This document shows, in pieces, positions 1-12,049 of a stretch of DNA of 64,000 nt; position 1 is the stretch's first letter, and every line of letters begins with the position of its first letter. The notes beneath the pieces were generated by a model that was given only the letters and a program-made list of their open reading frames with translations, was not told the origin of the DNA and did not search any database. A program made the position numbers and the translations under genes. The stretch comes from Myotis daubentonii (Eukaryota > Chordata > Mammalia > Chiroptera > Vespertilionidae), in NCBI RefSeq assembly GCF_963259705.1, contig NC_081847.1, positions 89,174,546 through 89,238,545 on the forward strand, given 5' to 3'.

Positions 1-724
1 ATACGCTTGGCTCACAAGAGCACATGCCACCCACACTCCAGAGCGGCACCAGAATGCAGGCTCCAAGCAGTGCCTGTGCTTACCTTCACCTTCTCTCCTA
101 AGAACATATTGAAAGTGCACCAATTTGAAGGTCAGGTCTCCTGACATTTTTCTTTAAATCAGTTTTTACCCTTTCCCTGTAATTTTCATTCTTCTTCTTT
201 TTCTTCTCCCCTCTCTTAAAGCAATGAACAGAAATGGATGCAGGTGGTCTAGTGTGGTAAAGGCATTCGGCAAATGGCCAGTGGCCATTAATACTGAAGG
301 AAGCAACAATGAGTTCTTTAGGCACTTCCATACAGAATTTGCTAATGTAGTAGAAGGCAAGTATGTTTTCCCGTGTTCCAAGTGAAAGATTAATCTCTAG
401 CTTGAAAAATGGAACATAAAAATGTACATGGAGTATCTCTAGGATAATCCAGCAGTAAGAGTATCTCTAGCAGAAGGAGTATCTCAAGGATAAGCAACTG
501 ACTCTGAAGTATCTAAATGAATAGCTAAAGCTTTGGTTCTAAAGTAATTATGAGTTTAAACAGAGTTGTATAAGTTTTTAAATTTATTACTCTGATGTAA
601 TATTTGAACTTAGACATATTTTGTTGACATGTTTTTTTTAAAAATTTGGTAACTGTGTTTTAATGAAACTTTATTTACTTTTTTATTTTAAAAAATCACC
701 AAGTTTCAAAGAAGTTTTAAGACT
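1..724. other. unassigned AT-rich sequence
   Basis: I see no recognisable gene or repeat here. Two short minus-strand open frames overlap a polypyrimidine tract near 190-215 and carry no domain-like pattern. Confidence 0.5.
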
Positions 725-830
725 GTATTAGTTTCCTATTACTATTTTAATAAATTACCAAAAATGTAGTGTATTAAAATAATACAAACTTATTACCTTA
801 TGGTTTTGGAGGTCAGATGCAAGAGGAATA
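725..830 (-). mobile_element. MLT1-class LTR fragment (ERVL-MaLR)
   Basis: The sequence beginning TGTATTAGTTTCCTATTACT and running into an 'aaacttattacctta...ttttggaggtcaga' pattern is the reverse complement of the 3' end of an MLT1-type LTR. The similarity fades after about 830, so this is a fragment. It matches the better preserved copy at 8452-8882. Subfamily is not assigned. Confidence 0.7.
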
Positions 831-1690
831 TGTGTAGATTCAGCTGTGCTGCCCCAGTACCCTCATATCCCAGTGGCCATTTTAGGGAGTACATGGGGAT
901 AACTGCTGCTGCTCAATTCCAGTCACCTTCTGAACCTGGAAGGCGGTTCTTCTGAAGGCCATCAGCATGTCCTACTTTAATGCACCTCTCTTACTTTCCA
1001 TAAGGGCATCCCTTGAATAGGCCAGGTTTCCATGGTCCTCCTTTAAGACCATCTGGTCAGGTCCTGGGTCCGTGCTAGGGTAGGGGCAGTTGATCCGTGC
1101 AGCTGGTCCTGTGAGCCCTAGAATTGCATATCTGGTTACCTAGATTTTCTGGGCCTGGAGCTCAAACACAATTGAGGCCTACGTGTTATCGCTAGTTTGA
1201 CCAAAACTCTGTCTCTGTGGTCAATAGACCTGACACTTTGTCCCTCAGATTATTTGATGATGACCAGACCCTCATTGTCCTGAGAACTTGACCTTGAAAA
1301 GTGGTCATGCAAGGGAGAACGAGGCAGGGGAGGCAGGCGCTGGGTGAGGCCAGTTTGAATCAAAAGGAAAAAAAGGGAGAAAATGTCATATAAAGAAATG
1401 AAATTTCTGCACTGTTACCCGATGGGTGGGACCATCCACCTCTAGATGCATCAAGTATTGAACTCTTTGCAAGAAAATTCCTTTCTTGTATGTGGCCATC
1501 TAATGAGAAATGCCTGTGTCAGCTTTGATGTATGGTTAGAGTTATCCAGCAGGAGGGAGGAGAGAAATAATTTTGAGTGAGGGAAGAGGAAAAGGGAAAA
1601 GAAACTCTGAAAAACACCCTGAAATCGTTGGTTTTAGAGAAAAACCAAAATAGATTAAAATTTCAATGTACTTAGAGTTCAAAGCTGGGT
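831..1690. other. unassigned sequence
   Basis: Nothing recognisable as a gene. The first 150 bases could be a decayed continuation of the neighbouring LTR, but I cannot align them by eye. Confidence 0.4.
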
Positions 1691-1691
1691 G

Positions 1692-2035
1692 GCTCTCTCT
1701 GTAAAATTTGACTTTTATTTTTATCAAAGTAATACATATTCATAGTTTTTATTTCAATAAGCTTATGGAAAACAGCAGTTTGCCTGCTTTGCTGCTCCCC
1801 ACCCCTAATTCAGGCTTCCCAGAGGCAGCCTGTTCAGCTGTTAGCACTCTTTCTTCTGTTATCTTCGCCTTGTTTTCAAATAACATGTTCGCATCATTAT
1901 GTTGTTCTTTCTTTATTTTTGAACCTCAGACATGTTTCGTTGCATCCTACTCTGAAAGAGGAACAATTAGTCCTCTTAACACCACCACCCCAACCTACCC
2001 ACAACTTTTCTTTTTCTCATTCTCCAAATAGAGTT
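1692..2035. mobile_element. probable old L1-like or LTR-like repeat
   Basis: The 'tatcaaagtaatacatattc' start, the cytosine-rich middle and the AT-rich end recall 3' regions of old mammalian L1 elements read antisense. It carries a 107-residue open frame (1708-2031) that I take to be chance. Family assignment is by memory of pattern only. Confidence 0.35.
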
Positions 2036-2459
2036 TTTCTGCAATTCTGGGTTAGGTAGATATTGCATTGTGTACGTTACCGGGACTGTGAGTGGGCATT
2101 TTGTGTGTGTATGTTCAGGATAGCTGCCTGTGTACACTTAAAGCAATATTTGTGTTGTTACGGGATTTTAAACAATGATTCAGTTCCTTAATGTTATAAC
2201 TTCTCAAATGCTTTACTTTAAGCTTTTAATGTTAACTTACAAATTTATTGTTCTGCACATAATCTATTAGTACTAACAGTCATTTATAAGGAGGGTTTTT
2301 ATTAATGTTTGGTCTTACTTACAAATTTATTTTAAAATCCTGTAAGCAGCTTTACACTTTATTTCCTATTTAATATTTTTAAATATTTCATTTAGCTGAC
2401 TAATAAAGAAAACCAAGAGCTTGGACAATCCTAATAAATTTAGCAAAGTAAACTTATAA

Positions 2460-2810
2460 ATATGCTGCTCATCTGATATTGATCTTCTATTTTTCTTGTT
2501 TCCTCTTTTCTATTTTTTATCTTTTTTTGTTTGTTTGTTTTCAAAATCATTTTCTCAAATTTATCTTTCGGACCTTTGATCAAATTTTTAATTTCTGATA
2601 TTGTTCAATTTCTGAGAGTTCTTTCTTGTTTTTCAAATATTTCTTCAAAAAATTATATTACTTTCTATTCTCTTATCTCTTTTACAATGTTAGATTTATT
2701 ACATTATAGAAGTTTCTTCTGCGGCCTGTATTGTTCCTGTTTTATACAAATCCCATTTTATGTTTGTTTGTTTTGCTCTCTCCCATTAAATGCTTTCTTC
2801 TAAGGTCAGA
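2460..2810 (-). mobile_element. probable old L1 3' region, antisense
   Basis: A thymine-rich stretch with the texture of decayed L1 3' untranslated sequence read backwards. A similar stretch lies at 8885-9345. The 90-residue frame here (2531-2803) is rich in Phe, Ser and Leu because of the base composition, not because of a protein fold. Confidence 0.4.
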
Positions 2811-3194
2811 ATCCTGGGTCTGACAATTTGTCCAGAGAGGAATCCTCCAATTCTCAGGGGGCTGCAATCCCACTGCTGGTCATCAGTGAGCTGAAGCAGG
2901 GAGAGGGCTCAGTTCATCCCAGGTTCCTCCTGGTGCAACACCTCACCCAGCTCTACCTGCCCATCTTGGGTCTTGTGCAGAGCTTCTCAGGTCAGCCTTT
3001 CCAGAGAGAAAGCCTGTCTCTACCCTGGGTCATTGAGGCTGTGCCTTGAAGTACAGCTCTGGTGCTTCTGCTGGGAAATTTCGGAAGAGGAGAAAGGTAT
3101 AAAATGTACTTTAATGAGCTAATGGAAGGTTTAAAGACACATAATACCAGAGGAAAACAAGACTCAGTCATATTCATCTTCCTTCCTTTCCACC
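2811..3194. other. unassigned sequence
   Basis: GC is moderate and a 73-residue open frame is present (2828-3049), but no exon-like borders or protein motif could be seen. Confidence 0.4.
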
Positions 3195-3745
3195 TGCACT
3201 CACTCAACAAGCATTTATTTAGTATGTACTTTGCACGTGGCAATAGGAACCCCATGATCATCTAGAAGCCAGTCACAGTTCCTGCTTCATGGTGCTTAGA
3301 GACAAGCCAGCAGAAGAACACTAAAGAAATCATTACATAATCAATCACTTAGCTTATTACATTTCTGTGAAGTGCTATGAAGTAAAAGACAGTGCTAAGA
3401 GAGTATATAAAAGGAGAGTAACATGTTCTGAGTGTGTATGTGTAGAACTATGAGTTAACTAACCAAGGTTGGGAAGATGGGGTGCAGTGGAGGAGGAAAG
3501 ACATTCCAGGCAGAGGGAGTAGGATGCTTAAGACCCTGCAGTCCAGGGGTTGGAAGGAAAGTGGCTTGTTTAGGACTAGGAAGGAAGCCTGTGTGGCTGG
3601 AGACAGTAAAGCAGCCAGAGTAGCAGCAAGAAGGTGGAGAGGTGGGCGGGGCAGTGTATGCAGGGCCCCAAAGCTAGGATAAGGATGGGGGTGGGGGGCC
3701 TCAGTCCAGTCTGTTTTTAAAAGGATTAGTCTCCTTGCTGCTGGA
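3195..3745 (+). repeat. ancient mammalian interspersed repeat, family not named
   Basis: The order of blocks (start 'caacaagcatttatttag', then 'catggtgcttagag', 'gtgctatgaagtaaa', 'acattccaggcagaggga', 'ggctggagacagtaaagcag', 'aaaggattagtctccttgctg') is the same as at 14930-16015. Both are copies of one old, widely dispersed mammalian repeat. I do not recall its family name with confidence. The 124-residue minus frame (3448-3822) is a by-product. Confidence 0.6.
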
Positions 3746-3925
3746 GAATTTATTGAAGGGAGAACATTTAACTGCTGTGTGGGTGTAAAATTATATAATC
3801 TTTCTGATAAATAATTTGGCAAAATATATTCAGAACCTTTAAAAATTCATAGCCTTTGTTTGTTAATACAACTTTTACAATTCTAAAAAAAAAAAAAAAA
3901 AAAAGGACAATGATTTATATACTCA

Positions 3926-4280
3926 TCTATATAATGTAAAAGCCTAAGCAACCGGTCGACCAGTCGGTAGCTATGACACACAATGATCACCAGGGGGCAG
4001 ACGCTCAGCGCAGGAGCTGCCAAGTGACAGCAACTTTTTAGAGTGCCCTCTCGCACTCCGGGACCCCTCAGTTCCAGGGACCCCACCTGTCAGAGGGACC
4101 CCACTCACTCCACAGATGCCCTTTGAACCCTAGTGCCACCCCAGGTGCAGCCGGCCGGGGAGGGACTATGTGAGGTTGGCTCCAGGTTGTATCCTGCGCG
4201 TCTCCCCCAGTCCTGCCCCACTGGCCACCTTCTAATTGATTTCCTTTCAGTGTGCACGAAGCCATGCACTGGGACTCTAG
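3926..4280 (+). mobile_element. Helitron (HeliBat-type, non-autonomous), solo
   Basis: Begins TCTATATAATG after an A (3925) and ends CTCTAG before a T (4281), exactly the Helitron A/T insertion rule without target duplication. The 3' hairpin (GTGCACG...CATGCAC) is present but degraded. The 'cgaccagtcggtagctatga' block and the CACCAGGGGGCAG block near 3986-3998 match the other copies in the window. At 355 bp it encodes no Rep/helicase, so it depends on proteins supplied elsewhere. Confidence 0.9.
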
Positions 4281-4454
4281 TATATTCATATTTGTTTATA
4301 AAAGTGAAAAACTAGAAACAATTCAAAAATCAAATAACTATAGCAACAACTAGATGTATTGCCTATTCACTGTTTTTAAGTATGCATATTTTAGATTTTC
4401 TAATAAACTTACTAGATAGGTAATATTAATGTTCTTATATACAGGAAACTAATT

Positions 4455-4560
4455 TTAGAGGGAAAGCACTGCGAGGTTAAGTATCTTTTGCAATGCCACA
4501 GAGGTGGTGGGTAGGAGGCCTGGGCTGTTGGAATCCAGACCCTGGGCTTCTTACATGAAA
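4455..4560 (-). repeat. MIR SINE fragment
   Basis: 'gaggttaagtatcttttgca' followed by 'ccacagaggtggtgg' and a 'ggaatccagaccctgg' block is the reverse-oriented MIR core. It is highly diverged, as expected for this mammal-wide family. Confidence 0.6.
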
Positions 4561-4677
4561 TTACTGATTGGCAACCGGTTTAGCAGCTGGCCCACCAGAG
4601 GAGGGAATAGTCTACAGACATGGAAATGAAGTCCTCAAAGAATATTTTAGGACTTGGATAAAACATTTAGAATATAG

Positions 4678-4854
4678 CAGGGGTCCTCAAACTACGGCCC
4701 GCGGGCCACATGCGGCTTGCCGAAAACATGTATCCGGCCCGCCACTGTGTGCATAGAAATTTGTTCATAGTTTTTTTTTAAACTATAGTCCGGCCCTCCA
4801 ACGGTCTGAGGGACAGTGAACTGGCCCCCTGTTTAAAAAGTTTGAGGACCCCTG
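4678..4854 (+). mobile_element. non-autonomous hAT transposon with perfect 8-bp TSD
   Basis: The ends form terminal inverted repeats (CAGGGGTCCTCAAACT at the left, GTTTGAGGACCCCTG at the right). The flanks are GAATATAG at 4670-4677 and GAATATAG at 4855-4862, an exact 8-bp duplication typical of hAT transposition. At 177 bp it is a MITE-like deletion derivative with no transposase. The perfect duplication suggests a fairly recent insertion. Strand is arbitrary. Confidence 0.92.
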
Positions 4855-4887
4855 GAATATAGTATTCAATAAAAAAGACCAAGACAG

Positions 4888-5104
4888 TCGGGCTGGTGTT
4901 GCTCAGTGGTTGAGCATTGACCCATGAACTAAGAGGTCACTGGTTTAATTCCCGGTCAGGGCACATGCCTGGGTTGCAGGCTCGATCCCCTGTAGGGGGT
5001 GTGCAGGAGGCAGCCAGTAGATGATATTTCTGTCATCAATGTTTCTATCTAATCTCTCTCTCTTCCTTCCTCTAAAAATCAATAAAAAGCATATTTAAAA
5101 AAAG
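4888..5104 (+). mobile_element. Ves SINE
   Basis: tRNA-derived head ('ggctggtgttgctcagtggt', box A-like; 'ggtttaattcccggtcaggg', box B-like), the 'gtgcaggaggcagcc' body and the 'aatcaataaaaa' tail are diagnostic of vesper-bat SINEs. A near-perfect duplication, AAAGACCAAGACA before and AAAGATCAAGATA after, marks L1-driven insertion. Confidence 0.92.
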
Positions 5105-7448
5105 ATCAAGATATAAAATTGGCTATATAAACTTTTGATTATGCAAAAGCAAATGTATATGTACTAGTATGTGTGGCGGGATTATTCATCTGTAGTGGGC
5201 TATAATTCTCTTAAGTCTTCCTGTCCTCCTTAGATCCTGAAATTCTTTCCTTCTTACTCCAAGGGGCCTTTTTCCAAGCCCACACACATGATAGTCATGA
5301 TCACCCACATCAGAAACTGCTTTGAAGACTGTACCTCTCAACGACAAACATTGCAAGCTACTGATGTGCTGAATAACAATATTCACAGGCTTGCTTGAGG
5401 AGCAGGTTTTTCTACTCCCTGAAGAGAGCTGAGAAGCAGAAGCAGCAGCCTGAGAGAAGGAGCAGATGGGAGGGAGGAACTGAAAGACCTCAATCCTTGG
5501 GGAGGAAATAGAGCCTTCTTAAGCAAGTACCAGGGACACGTAGACACTGACTCCATGCCAAGCAGTCCTGGTTGCTGTCAGGAATTCACCCATTACCAGC
5601 TTAGTGTCCCAGCGTGTCTGCCTCCATCCAAATGGTTCCTGCAGGCAGTCCAGGCACTAAAACCTGTAGGGGATTTACTGTCCAGTGAGGAGCTGATGGA
5701 TGGCGTAGACTTGGAGCTAGGACAGCAGTTACTATACTTCTGTTATAGAGGCATAGAAACAAAGAAGAGAAAATACAGAAAAATGTCAACTATGCTCATA
5801 CGTGGATGGTGAGTATAGGTGATTATTTTCTTTAACATTCATTGCATTTCAAAATATGCTATGAAACAGCATTTATAATAAACATGTCTGAAATGAAGGA
5901 AAGGTCATGTACAGTCTTCATGGGGACATGTGCCTGGTATATGGCAACTCCAGCTCCGCACTGAGTTGAGCCAAGAGAGGGTCTTCAGTGGTGCCAGGAG
6001 TTCTCTTTGAAAATCCATCTGAGTTCAGTGCAATTATAAGTAACCAAATTCAAAAGTGCAGCGTTCTTCACTGTAAAAGACAGGTATCATCTTAGCTTGG
6101 ACAGCCAGCGGCAGGACCTGGAAAGAAAGGAGCAGTCAGAGGGCTCTGATGGACGGCAGAATGCAATGTAAATTGGGGGTATGTGTTGTGCTCTGGACTA
6201 CTAGCTGCATTGTGGCCTGTAATCTCTTCTTCGTACCTTCCTCCATAGCATTTATCCAAGTTGCACTTATTCTTATCCATGTGGCCAATGAATGTCTAAC
6301 TCCTTCAGTAGACTTTAACCTCTGCAAGAACAGAAACTATCATTTCCTTTTAACTATTGAAAATCCAGGCTAGAGATTATTCTTGGTGCATAGTCGTTGC
6401 GCTATAAACATTGGTTGACTTAATGAAAACCTAGACCCCACTTACCCAGAAGGAAAGGGAGGCCTTTCCCGGGGTGTTTTAGAGATTAGTAAAAGTAAGC
6501 ATAACTCTGGGAACTTCCGATTTATAATCGTGTCCCAGGTAGAGGTATTGCAAGGCAAGGCACTGATCAGTTTTCCGTGTTGTAGGCCAAAGATGGCTTC
6601 CCCGGAGGACTTGCCACCTAAAATGAGCCTTAAAAGATAAAGAGGAATTAGCCAACTAAAGTGCATTGTTGGGTGTGTAAAGCCTGGGGGTGGGCAGGTT
6701 TAGGGGCTTATCAAGGGAAAATATATGACCATGAGGTGGCAGTTGCACATACAAGCTCTCTGAGCAATATTCTGAGGAGTACCCAGGCAGGGGAAGTCCC
6801 TCACAGCGGGAGTCTGCCCAGAGAGGATGGCAAGGAAATTGGGGGAGGGGCACGGAGGTGGACAGGAGAGGGGGTTCAGAGAGTTGAAGAGGGGACTTAG
6901 TGTCAGCAGCACAGGGATCTCTGGGTCCCAGAGGTCCGAAGGGTAGCAGCGGCTCCAGGTCTTTATGGGCCAGGGCTCATCTTCCTTACTGTCAGCAGAT
7001 AGGGGTGAGGTTTTAGGAGGGATGGAAAGCAAGCTGGCTCTAAATGGCTAAAAAAATCGGCTTGTTTGGGCTATTTTTAAAGTAAATGGATGTATAAAAA
7101 CATGAGTTTGGCAGCAGCCCGCTTCTGAGCTAACAAATCTCAGCCTGCTGTGAAGATGTAAACAGTAGGAACCAGTACACAGAACCCATCATTAGCTCAT
7201 TCGTGCAGCAGGCACTCTGGGCTGCACGCGTGTTCAGGTAGCTGGAGCTGTTGGAGGAAATGGGGCGGGGGCAGGAGAGTGGGCAAGGATTACGTATGAA
7301 GGAGCCTTGTGTGTTGTTCTGAGAGGTTTGAACTCTAGACTAAAAGCAATATGGGGGGGGGGGCGGTCATTGAAGGAATGGACTAGATCTAACCATCAGA
7401 AGTATTTGTAAAGCACTAACATATGTATCTTGAATGGAAAATACTGTC
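5105..7448. other. unassigned sequence, no gene recognised
   Basis: Several 60-110 residue open frames occur but none has a motif or coherent codon pattern. A frame at 5555-5812 ends near a GTGAGT-like donor; I see no matching acceptor or conserved protein, so I do not call an exon. A G-run lies near 7352-7363. Confidence 0.45.
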
Positions 7449-7595
7449 CCAGAGCCTTGCTACTCAAAGACCAACAGGATTGGCACTGCCTGAGAGCTTA
7501 TGGAAAATACACAATAGCTAGTCCTCCTCCAGCCTTGTCTTTTCAACAAGATACCAGGCTATTGAGAGCACATTACACTTTGAAAATCACTGGCC
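7449..7595. mobile_element. MER5-type hAT-Charlie remnant
   Basis: 'ccttgctactcaaagacca' at the left and 'cactttgaaaatcactgg' at the right resemble the near-palindromic ends of the old MER5 non-autonomous hAT family, and the length is close to the usual one. It is heavily mutated, with no readable target duplication. Confidence 0.6.
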
Positions 7596-7599
7596 TGGA

Positions 7600-8451
7600 G
7601 TAGATGGATGGCCATAGATTTACACTTCAAATATAGACTTATTCTGAAGAGATTTGCTCACTAATTTTGAGTCCCTTCAAAGTTATATGTGCATATTACT
7701 TAAATAGTAGAGTAGATCTACAAGGCTTATGATGGAAAATAGCAGTATCCCTCCTACTCCTCCATTCTGGTCCCCAAAGGCAATCACTTTCCACTTTGGG
7801 GGATAATTATTTCATAGCCACAAATAGTATGTTTATACTTCTATTTTTAGTATTAGGCTTCAGTACTAATTTTTCACTATACAAGATGAGTATTTAGTGC
7901 TCATTCACCTCTACCACACATATTCAACATTCTCCCTTGTCCTCTCCAATTATTTATAATTTTTATTTAAATCTATATGCAATATTTACATTGACATGGC
8001 TCTAAATATTCTGTTTACAACTGTAGTTTGGTATTATTTTATTTTCTTTCTTGCACAACTTTTTGTTATTTCCTTGGAGCATTCTTTTTCCATGAATGAT
8101 TATTCACTCATCCACTATCCTGTGCCATAAGTATAAAATTCCTCAAAAAAATTAGATTCTCTCGGCAACAACCTCCATTTGTCTCATGCTGGGTTCTGCT
8201 TCCTTAATCCCATATCTACCTCTTTGTTTACTCCATTATTTTGGTGGTCCTTGTCATGTTTTAGAAATGAAATGTTTGACATGTCTTTATTCTACCCTAA
8301 CTCTTAATTTGTAGTTTAGTCATTTACACTCCTCTCCCCAGAAGCTCTTAGAATCTTTTCTCTGCCTTATTCAAGTTTCTGCAATCTCAGTCGTGTGCTT
8401 TGCTGTGGATCTATTTCAGCTATGTACTGGATACTCAGTAGGCCCCATGTT
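7600..8451. other. AT-rich unassigned sequence
   Basis: Parts (about 7730-8110) have the texture of old L1 3' sequence read antisense, but I cannot place them. No gene seen. Confidence 0.35.
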
Positions 8452-8882
8452 TGTCTTCTAGGTCATCCATAACAAAGTACTACAAAGTTTAGGCCTTAAA
8501 CAACAGAAATGTGTTGTTTCATAGTCCTGGAGGTAACAAGTCTGAGATTAAAATGTCAGCAGAACTGTGACGGGGAAGCTGTTCTGTGTCTCTTGTAGCT
8601 TCTGGAGGTTTACTGGGCATCTGTGACTTTCCTAGGCTTATAGATGATTCATTCACCCAAGTGTCTGCATTCATCTTCAAATGGCCTTCTCCCTGTGTGC
8701 ATCTACACCTGTGTCCAAATTCCCCCCTTTTGTAGGGACACCAATCATATGGATTTGGGCTAACCCTACTGACATTATCTTAACTTGATTTTATCTGCAA
8801 AGACCCTATTTCAAATAAAGTCACATTTTGAAATACTGGGGATTAGGACCACAACTGGGAGAACACAAATCAGCCCATAACA
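8452..8882 (-). mobile_element. MLT1-class LTR (ERVL-MaLR), nearly complete
   Basis: Runs from a TGTCTTCTAGG start to a CCCATAACA end. Inner blocks such as 'ccttaaacaacagaaatgtg', 'ggccttctccctgtgtgc', 'atctgcaaagaccctatttc' and 'aataaagtcacattt' are in the order expected for the reverse complement of an MLT1A/B LTR. Its length (431 bp) suits a solo LTR. No clean 5-bp duplication is visible. Confidence 0.85.
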
Positions 8883-8884
8883 GC

Positions 8885-9345
8885 CTCTGTGAATGAGAAA
8901 TTCAGTTCTTTTAGTTCTGGGACATTTTCTTGAATTGTTTCTTTGAAAATTTTCCTATCTGTTTTTTGTTCTGTTCTCTCTGGAACATCTGTTAATTTGG
9001 ATCATAAAACTTGTGAAATGATCCTATAATTATATTAACATTTTCCCTGTTAGTATGTCTTTATTTTAAAGTCTGTATCTTCCAATATTTTTATTTAATT
9101 TTTTCGTATTTCCCCATCATATAAAAACTTACAATACCCCATACATCCACACATTGTCTCTGTTGTTTGTATAATTTTGAAGAGCTCTTTTTCGTTCTCT
9201 GAATATTACTTTTTATAACCTTCTGCTATTGTTTCAAGATTTTACTATATTCCCTTTTCTTTCTGATGATAGCAAAAGATATGCTTTGAGGTTTTCTTTA
9301 TCCACCATTGTTTGTTTATTCACTTCCTTTTCATTTTTTTTTGTT
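8885..9345 (-). mobile_element. probable old L1 3' region, antisense
   Basis: Blocks such as 'tttagttctgggacattttc' and 'gaagagctctttttcgttctc' are typical of decayed L1 3' untranslated sequence read backwards. The Ves SINE at 9355-9531 inserted at its edge. Confidence 0.4.
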
Positions 9346-9354
9346 TGGTGTATT

Positions 9355-9531
9355 TTTTAAATATTATTTTTATTAATTTCAGAGAGGAAGGGAGAGGGCG
9401 AGAGAAAATAATGAGAGAGAATCGTTGATTGGCTGCCTCCTGCATGCCCCACTCTGGGGACTGAGCCTGCAACCCAGGCATGTGCCCTGACTGGGAATCG
9501 ATGCTCAACCACTGAGCCATGCTGGCCGGGC
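9355..9531 (-). mobile_element. Ves SINE
   Basis: Minus-strand copy with 'ggctgcctcctgcatgcccc', 'ccaggcatgtgccctgactg' and 'gagccatgctggccgggc'. The 9-bp duplication TGGTGTATT flanks it exactly (9346-9354 and 9532-9540). Confidence 0.93.
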
Positions 9532-9759
9532 TGGTGTATTCTTATTGATGCTCCTTAACTGTCTGTTTTTGCTTAGGAGTAGGGCATGACAAGCTGAACT
9601 GATGCACTGTGTGTGCACTCCAGGCTGTCAACTGGAGCGTGTTAATCTTGGTTTTCTGAAACTTTCTGAAGGTTCAATGAAGAAAGGGAGGAAATATTTA
9701 GCATTTCATTTATTTTCTCTGTTTTAGTCTCTTCCAAACCTCAGCTGCCCTTGGTATTT

Positions 9760-10287
9760 GTCCTCTTGTGGTGGCGAGGCTCTAAAGATGCCCCCATCCC
9801 CAGTGAACTGCACTGGTCTTCGTGTTCTTGTATGGTTCATTAGCTTGCATCTGGACTGGCCTTGGGACTCTCTTTTGAGCAATATAAGTGGCAGAAGAGA
9901 TGCTGCATGACTTGCAACTTTATATCATAGACTCTTTGACTCTTACCTGGGGTTCTCAGAAAGCTCTGTGGAATCATTTCAACTAGTCAGAGCCTGCCAA
10001 GCTGTGCTGAAGAGAAACTAGCGCATGGAGAAGCCGTGTGGAAAGGAGAACATCTGCTCATCCTCTGGTTGTTCCAAGCATTCTAGCTGAGGAGCCAGGC
10101 ATGTGAGTGAAGACTTCATCTTGGACATCCAACCCATTCATGCCTTCAGAGACTCCGGCCTTAGAGAGCCCCAGCGGTGATTGCCCACCCGAGCCCAGTC
10201 AGTGTGCAGAAGCAGGAGGTGTAGTAGTAAATGAGTATGTGATGCCACTACGTTTGGGGAAGGAGTGTGTTGCCTACCTCTAGATTA
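9760..10287 (+). mobile_element. old MaLR LTR (MLT1-related)
   Basis: The order 'ccttgggactctcttttgag', 'gtggcagaagagatgctg', 'ggcatgtgagtgaagacttc', then a decayed 'ccactacgtttggggaagg' close to the end follows the plus strand of an MLT1-class LTR. Borders are approximate and the subfamily is not assigned. Confidence 0.65.
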
Positions 10288-12049
10288 CAGAAACATCTCT
10301 CCAGCACAGGACTTCTATTTTAGTCTTCTCCAAAGGACACATTTCCAATTTTCTGTTGAGGTGGAGCAGAGGTAGTTGCCCAGCTGTGCAGAGTCACGGT
10401 GGGGACCTGAGAGTCTCATTGCTCCTTAAAATGGCATCTGAATGACCTCCTGCATTTCAACCACATCATTACCCGCACAGCCGTCTGTTTCTGCAGTGAT
10501 GTCATGTTACTGCCCAGCTTCTACCCCGGAAGCTTAGACTTTCTCTTTCTCAAGCCTTGCAAGCAGTTACCCGTATCCATCTGTTTTCTAGCTTCCAGAA
10601 TTCTGTTTTGGTTATTCTCCTTTTTGTCTGTGGTTTTTATGGCTTTTAAGGCTTTTATTTTGGTGAAGTGTCTTTAATCAAAAGTCCCTAGAAACCATTT
10701 TATTAAAGGGCATTACTCAGAGCAGAACATTGTAAACAAAATAAATAGGGCTTTCAAACAGATTAAAATTAATTACTTAAAAAGAGGTAAGTCTGCAGGC
10801 CCACTTTATAAAATCTGGGACATCAGCTTCGACGAGTGGAGTTCTCTGAAGGCCTAGGCCAGGTACCTTTTTAAGCCCATACTTACACAAGACAATTCAC
10901 ATTCAGGCAAACGATGTTCTTAAAGGCACCCTGCCAGCGATTCTGAATAAATATTTTTTCAACTTATAATAAGATTTCAGAGGGATTCAATATGGCCTTT
11001 TCCCTCAATGCCTCTTTCTGCTACAGTGCAATTCTGAGTTCATACATACTTAAAGTCATATTCAGGAATAATTTGCTACAATATTTTTTGCTACAACTTA
11101 TTATGGAAGTATATTTTTCTAACATAAGTAACAAAAATAACAATTCTCAACTTCTTTCAAGATGAGTCATCGTTTTTGAGAACATAGCCATGCATTCTTA
11201 AAACATTTTAAGTATCTTTGCTTGTAAAAAGCAATATCACTGTCCATAAATGGTTCAAGAGAGAAAGAAAACTTGGGGGAAACTATGAAGGGAACAATTA
11301 GGCAGCAGATGACGTAATCCCCATCAACCTGTTAGAATCTCTCTTTGATTCTTAGGTCTCAAAATATCGTTTTAGTTTACTCAAATCCTGGCTATGATTT
11401 AATAAGGAACCCTCAGACAAAACTTCACTTTTGAATGTAACGCAGCTGTCCGGAGGCTTTAATTCTGAGTTAATTATCCTAATATGCATATAACTTTCAT
11501 AAAATCCTGCAGAATCCCTTGGGAATGAAAGTATTACATTCTGCTGCCCCCTGGCAGACGTTTGGTTTACTGAAACTGTGAACCACCCCAAGGAAATGAA
11601 AGGAGACTGCGGCTGTCTCGTCTGTACACCTCAGAGTAGAGAATATTCTTTTCAGTGTGTTTAGTCGTATGAACAAATATTAACACTGGAATGAAATTTG
11701 TTTGAGTTATGATGTTGCTAAAGCAGAACCAGTTCATCTAAATTGTTGGCCTCACTTTCTCTATAAGCAGGAAGAGTTAATATTAAGTGAATGCGAGAGT
11801 GAATGAGTGTTACAAGTAGATAATAAAAGAGAAGCACTACCATCACTTTATCATACATTTGACCTGTGAAACAGAGCAAAATACAGGTAGAGTTGAAGCC
11901 CATGGATAGTCTCAAAGGTTCTTGGGATGGAGACCATTTTCGAACCACAGATATTTATTCGTGCCCACCTGCTAAGAAAGGAGGAGTGTATACTAGATTT
12001 GGCTTAAGTAGTTCCTGGAGACACAAGTGAGTCATGTAAGGAAGTGGCC
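10288..12049. other. unassigned sequence, no gene recognised
   Basis: Mixed composition with no clear repeat. One isolated CTCF-like core in reverse orientation, CTGCCCCCTGGCAG, lies at about 11542-11555 (12 of 14 positions of the core consensus). Confidence 0.4.

Noticed and set aside
5555..5812. Possible exon with a GTGAGT-like donor at its end
   Set aside because: No acceptor, no known protein similarity from memory, and an isolated occurrence. A single donor-like match is expected by chance.
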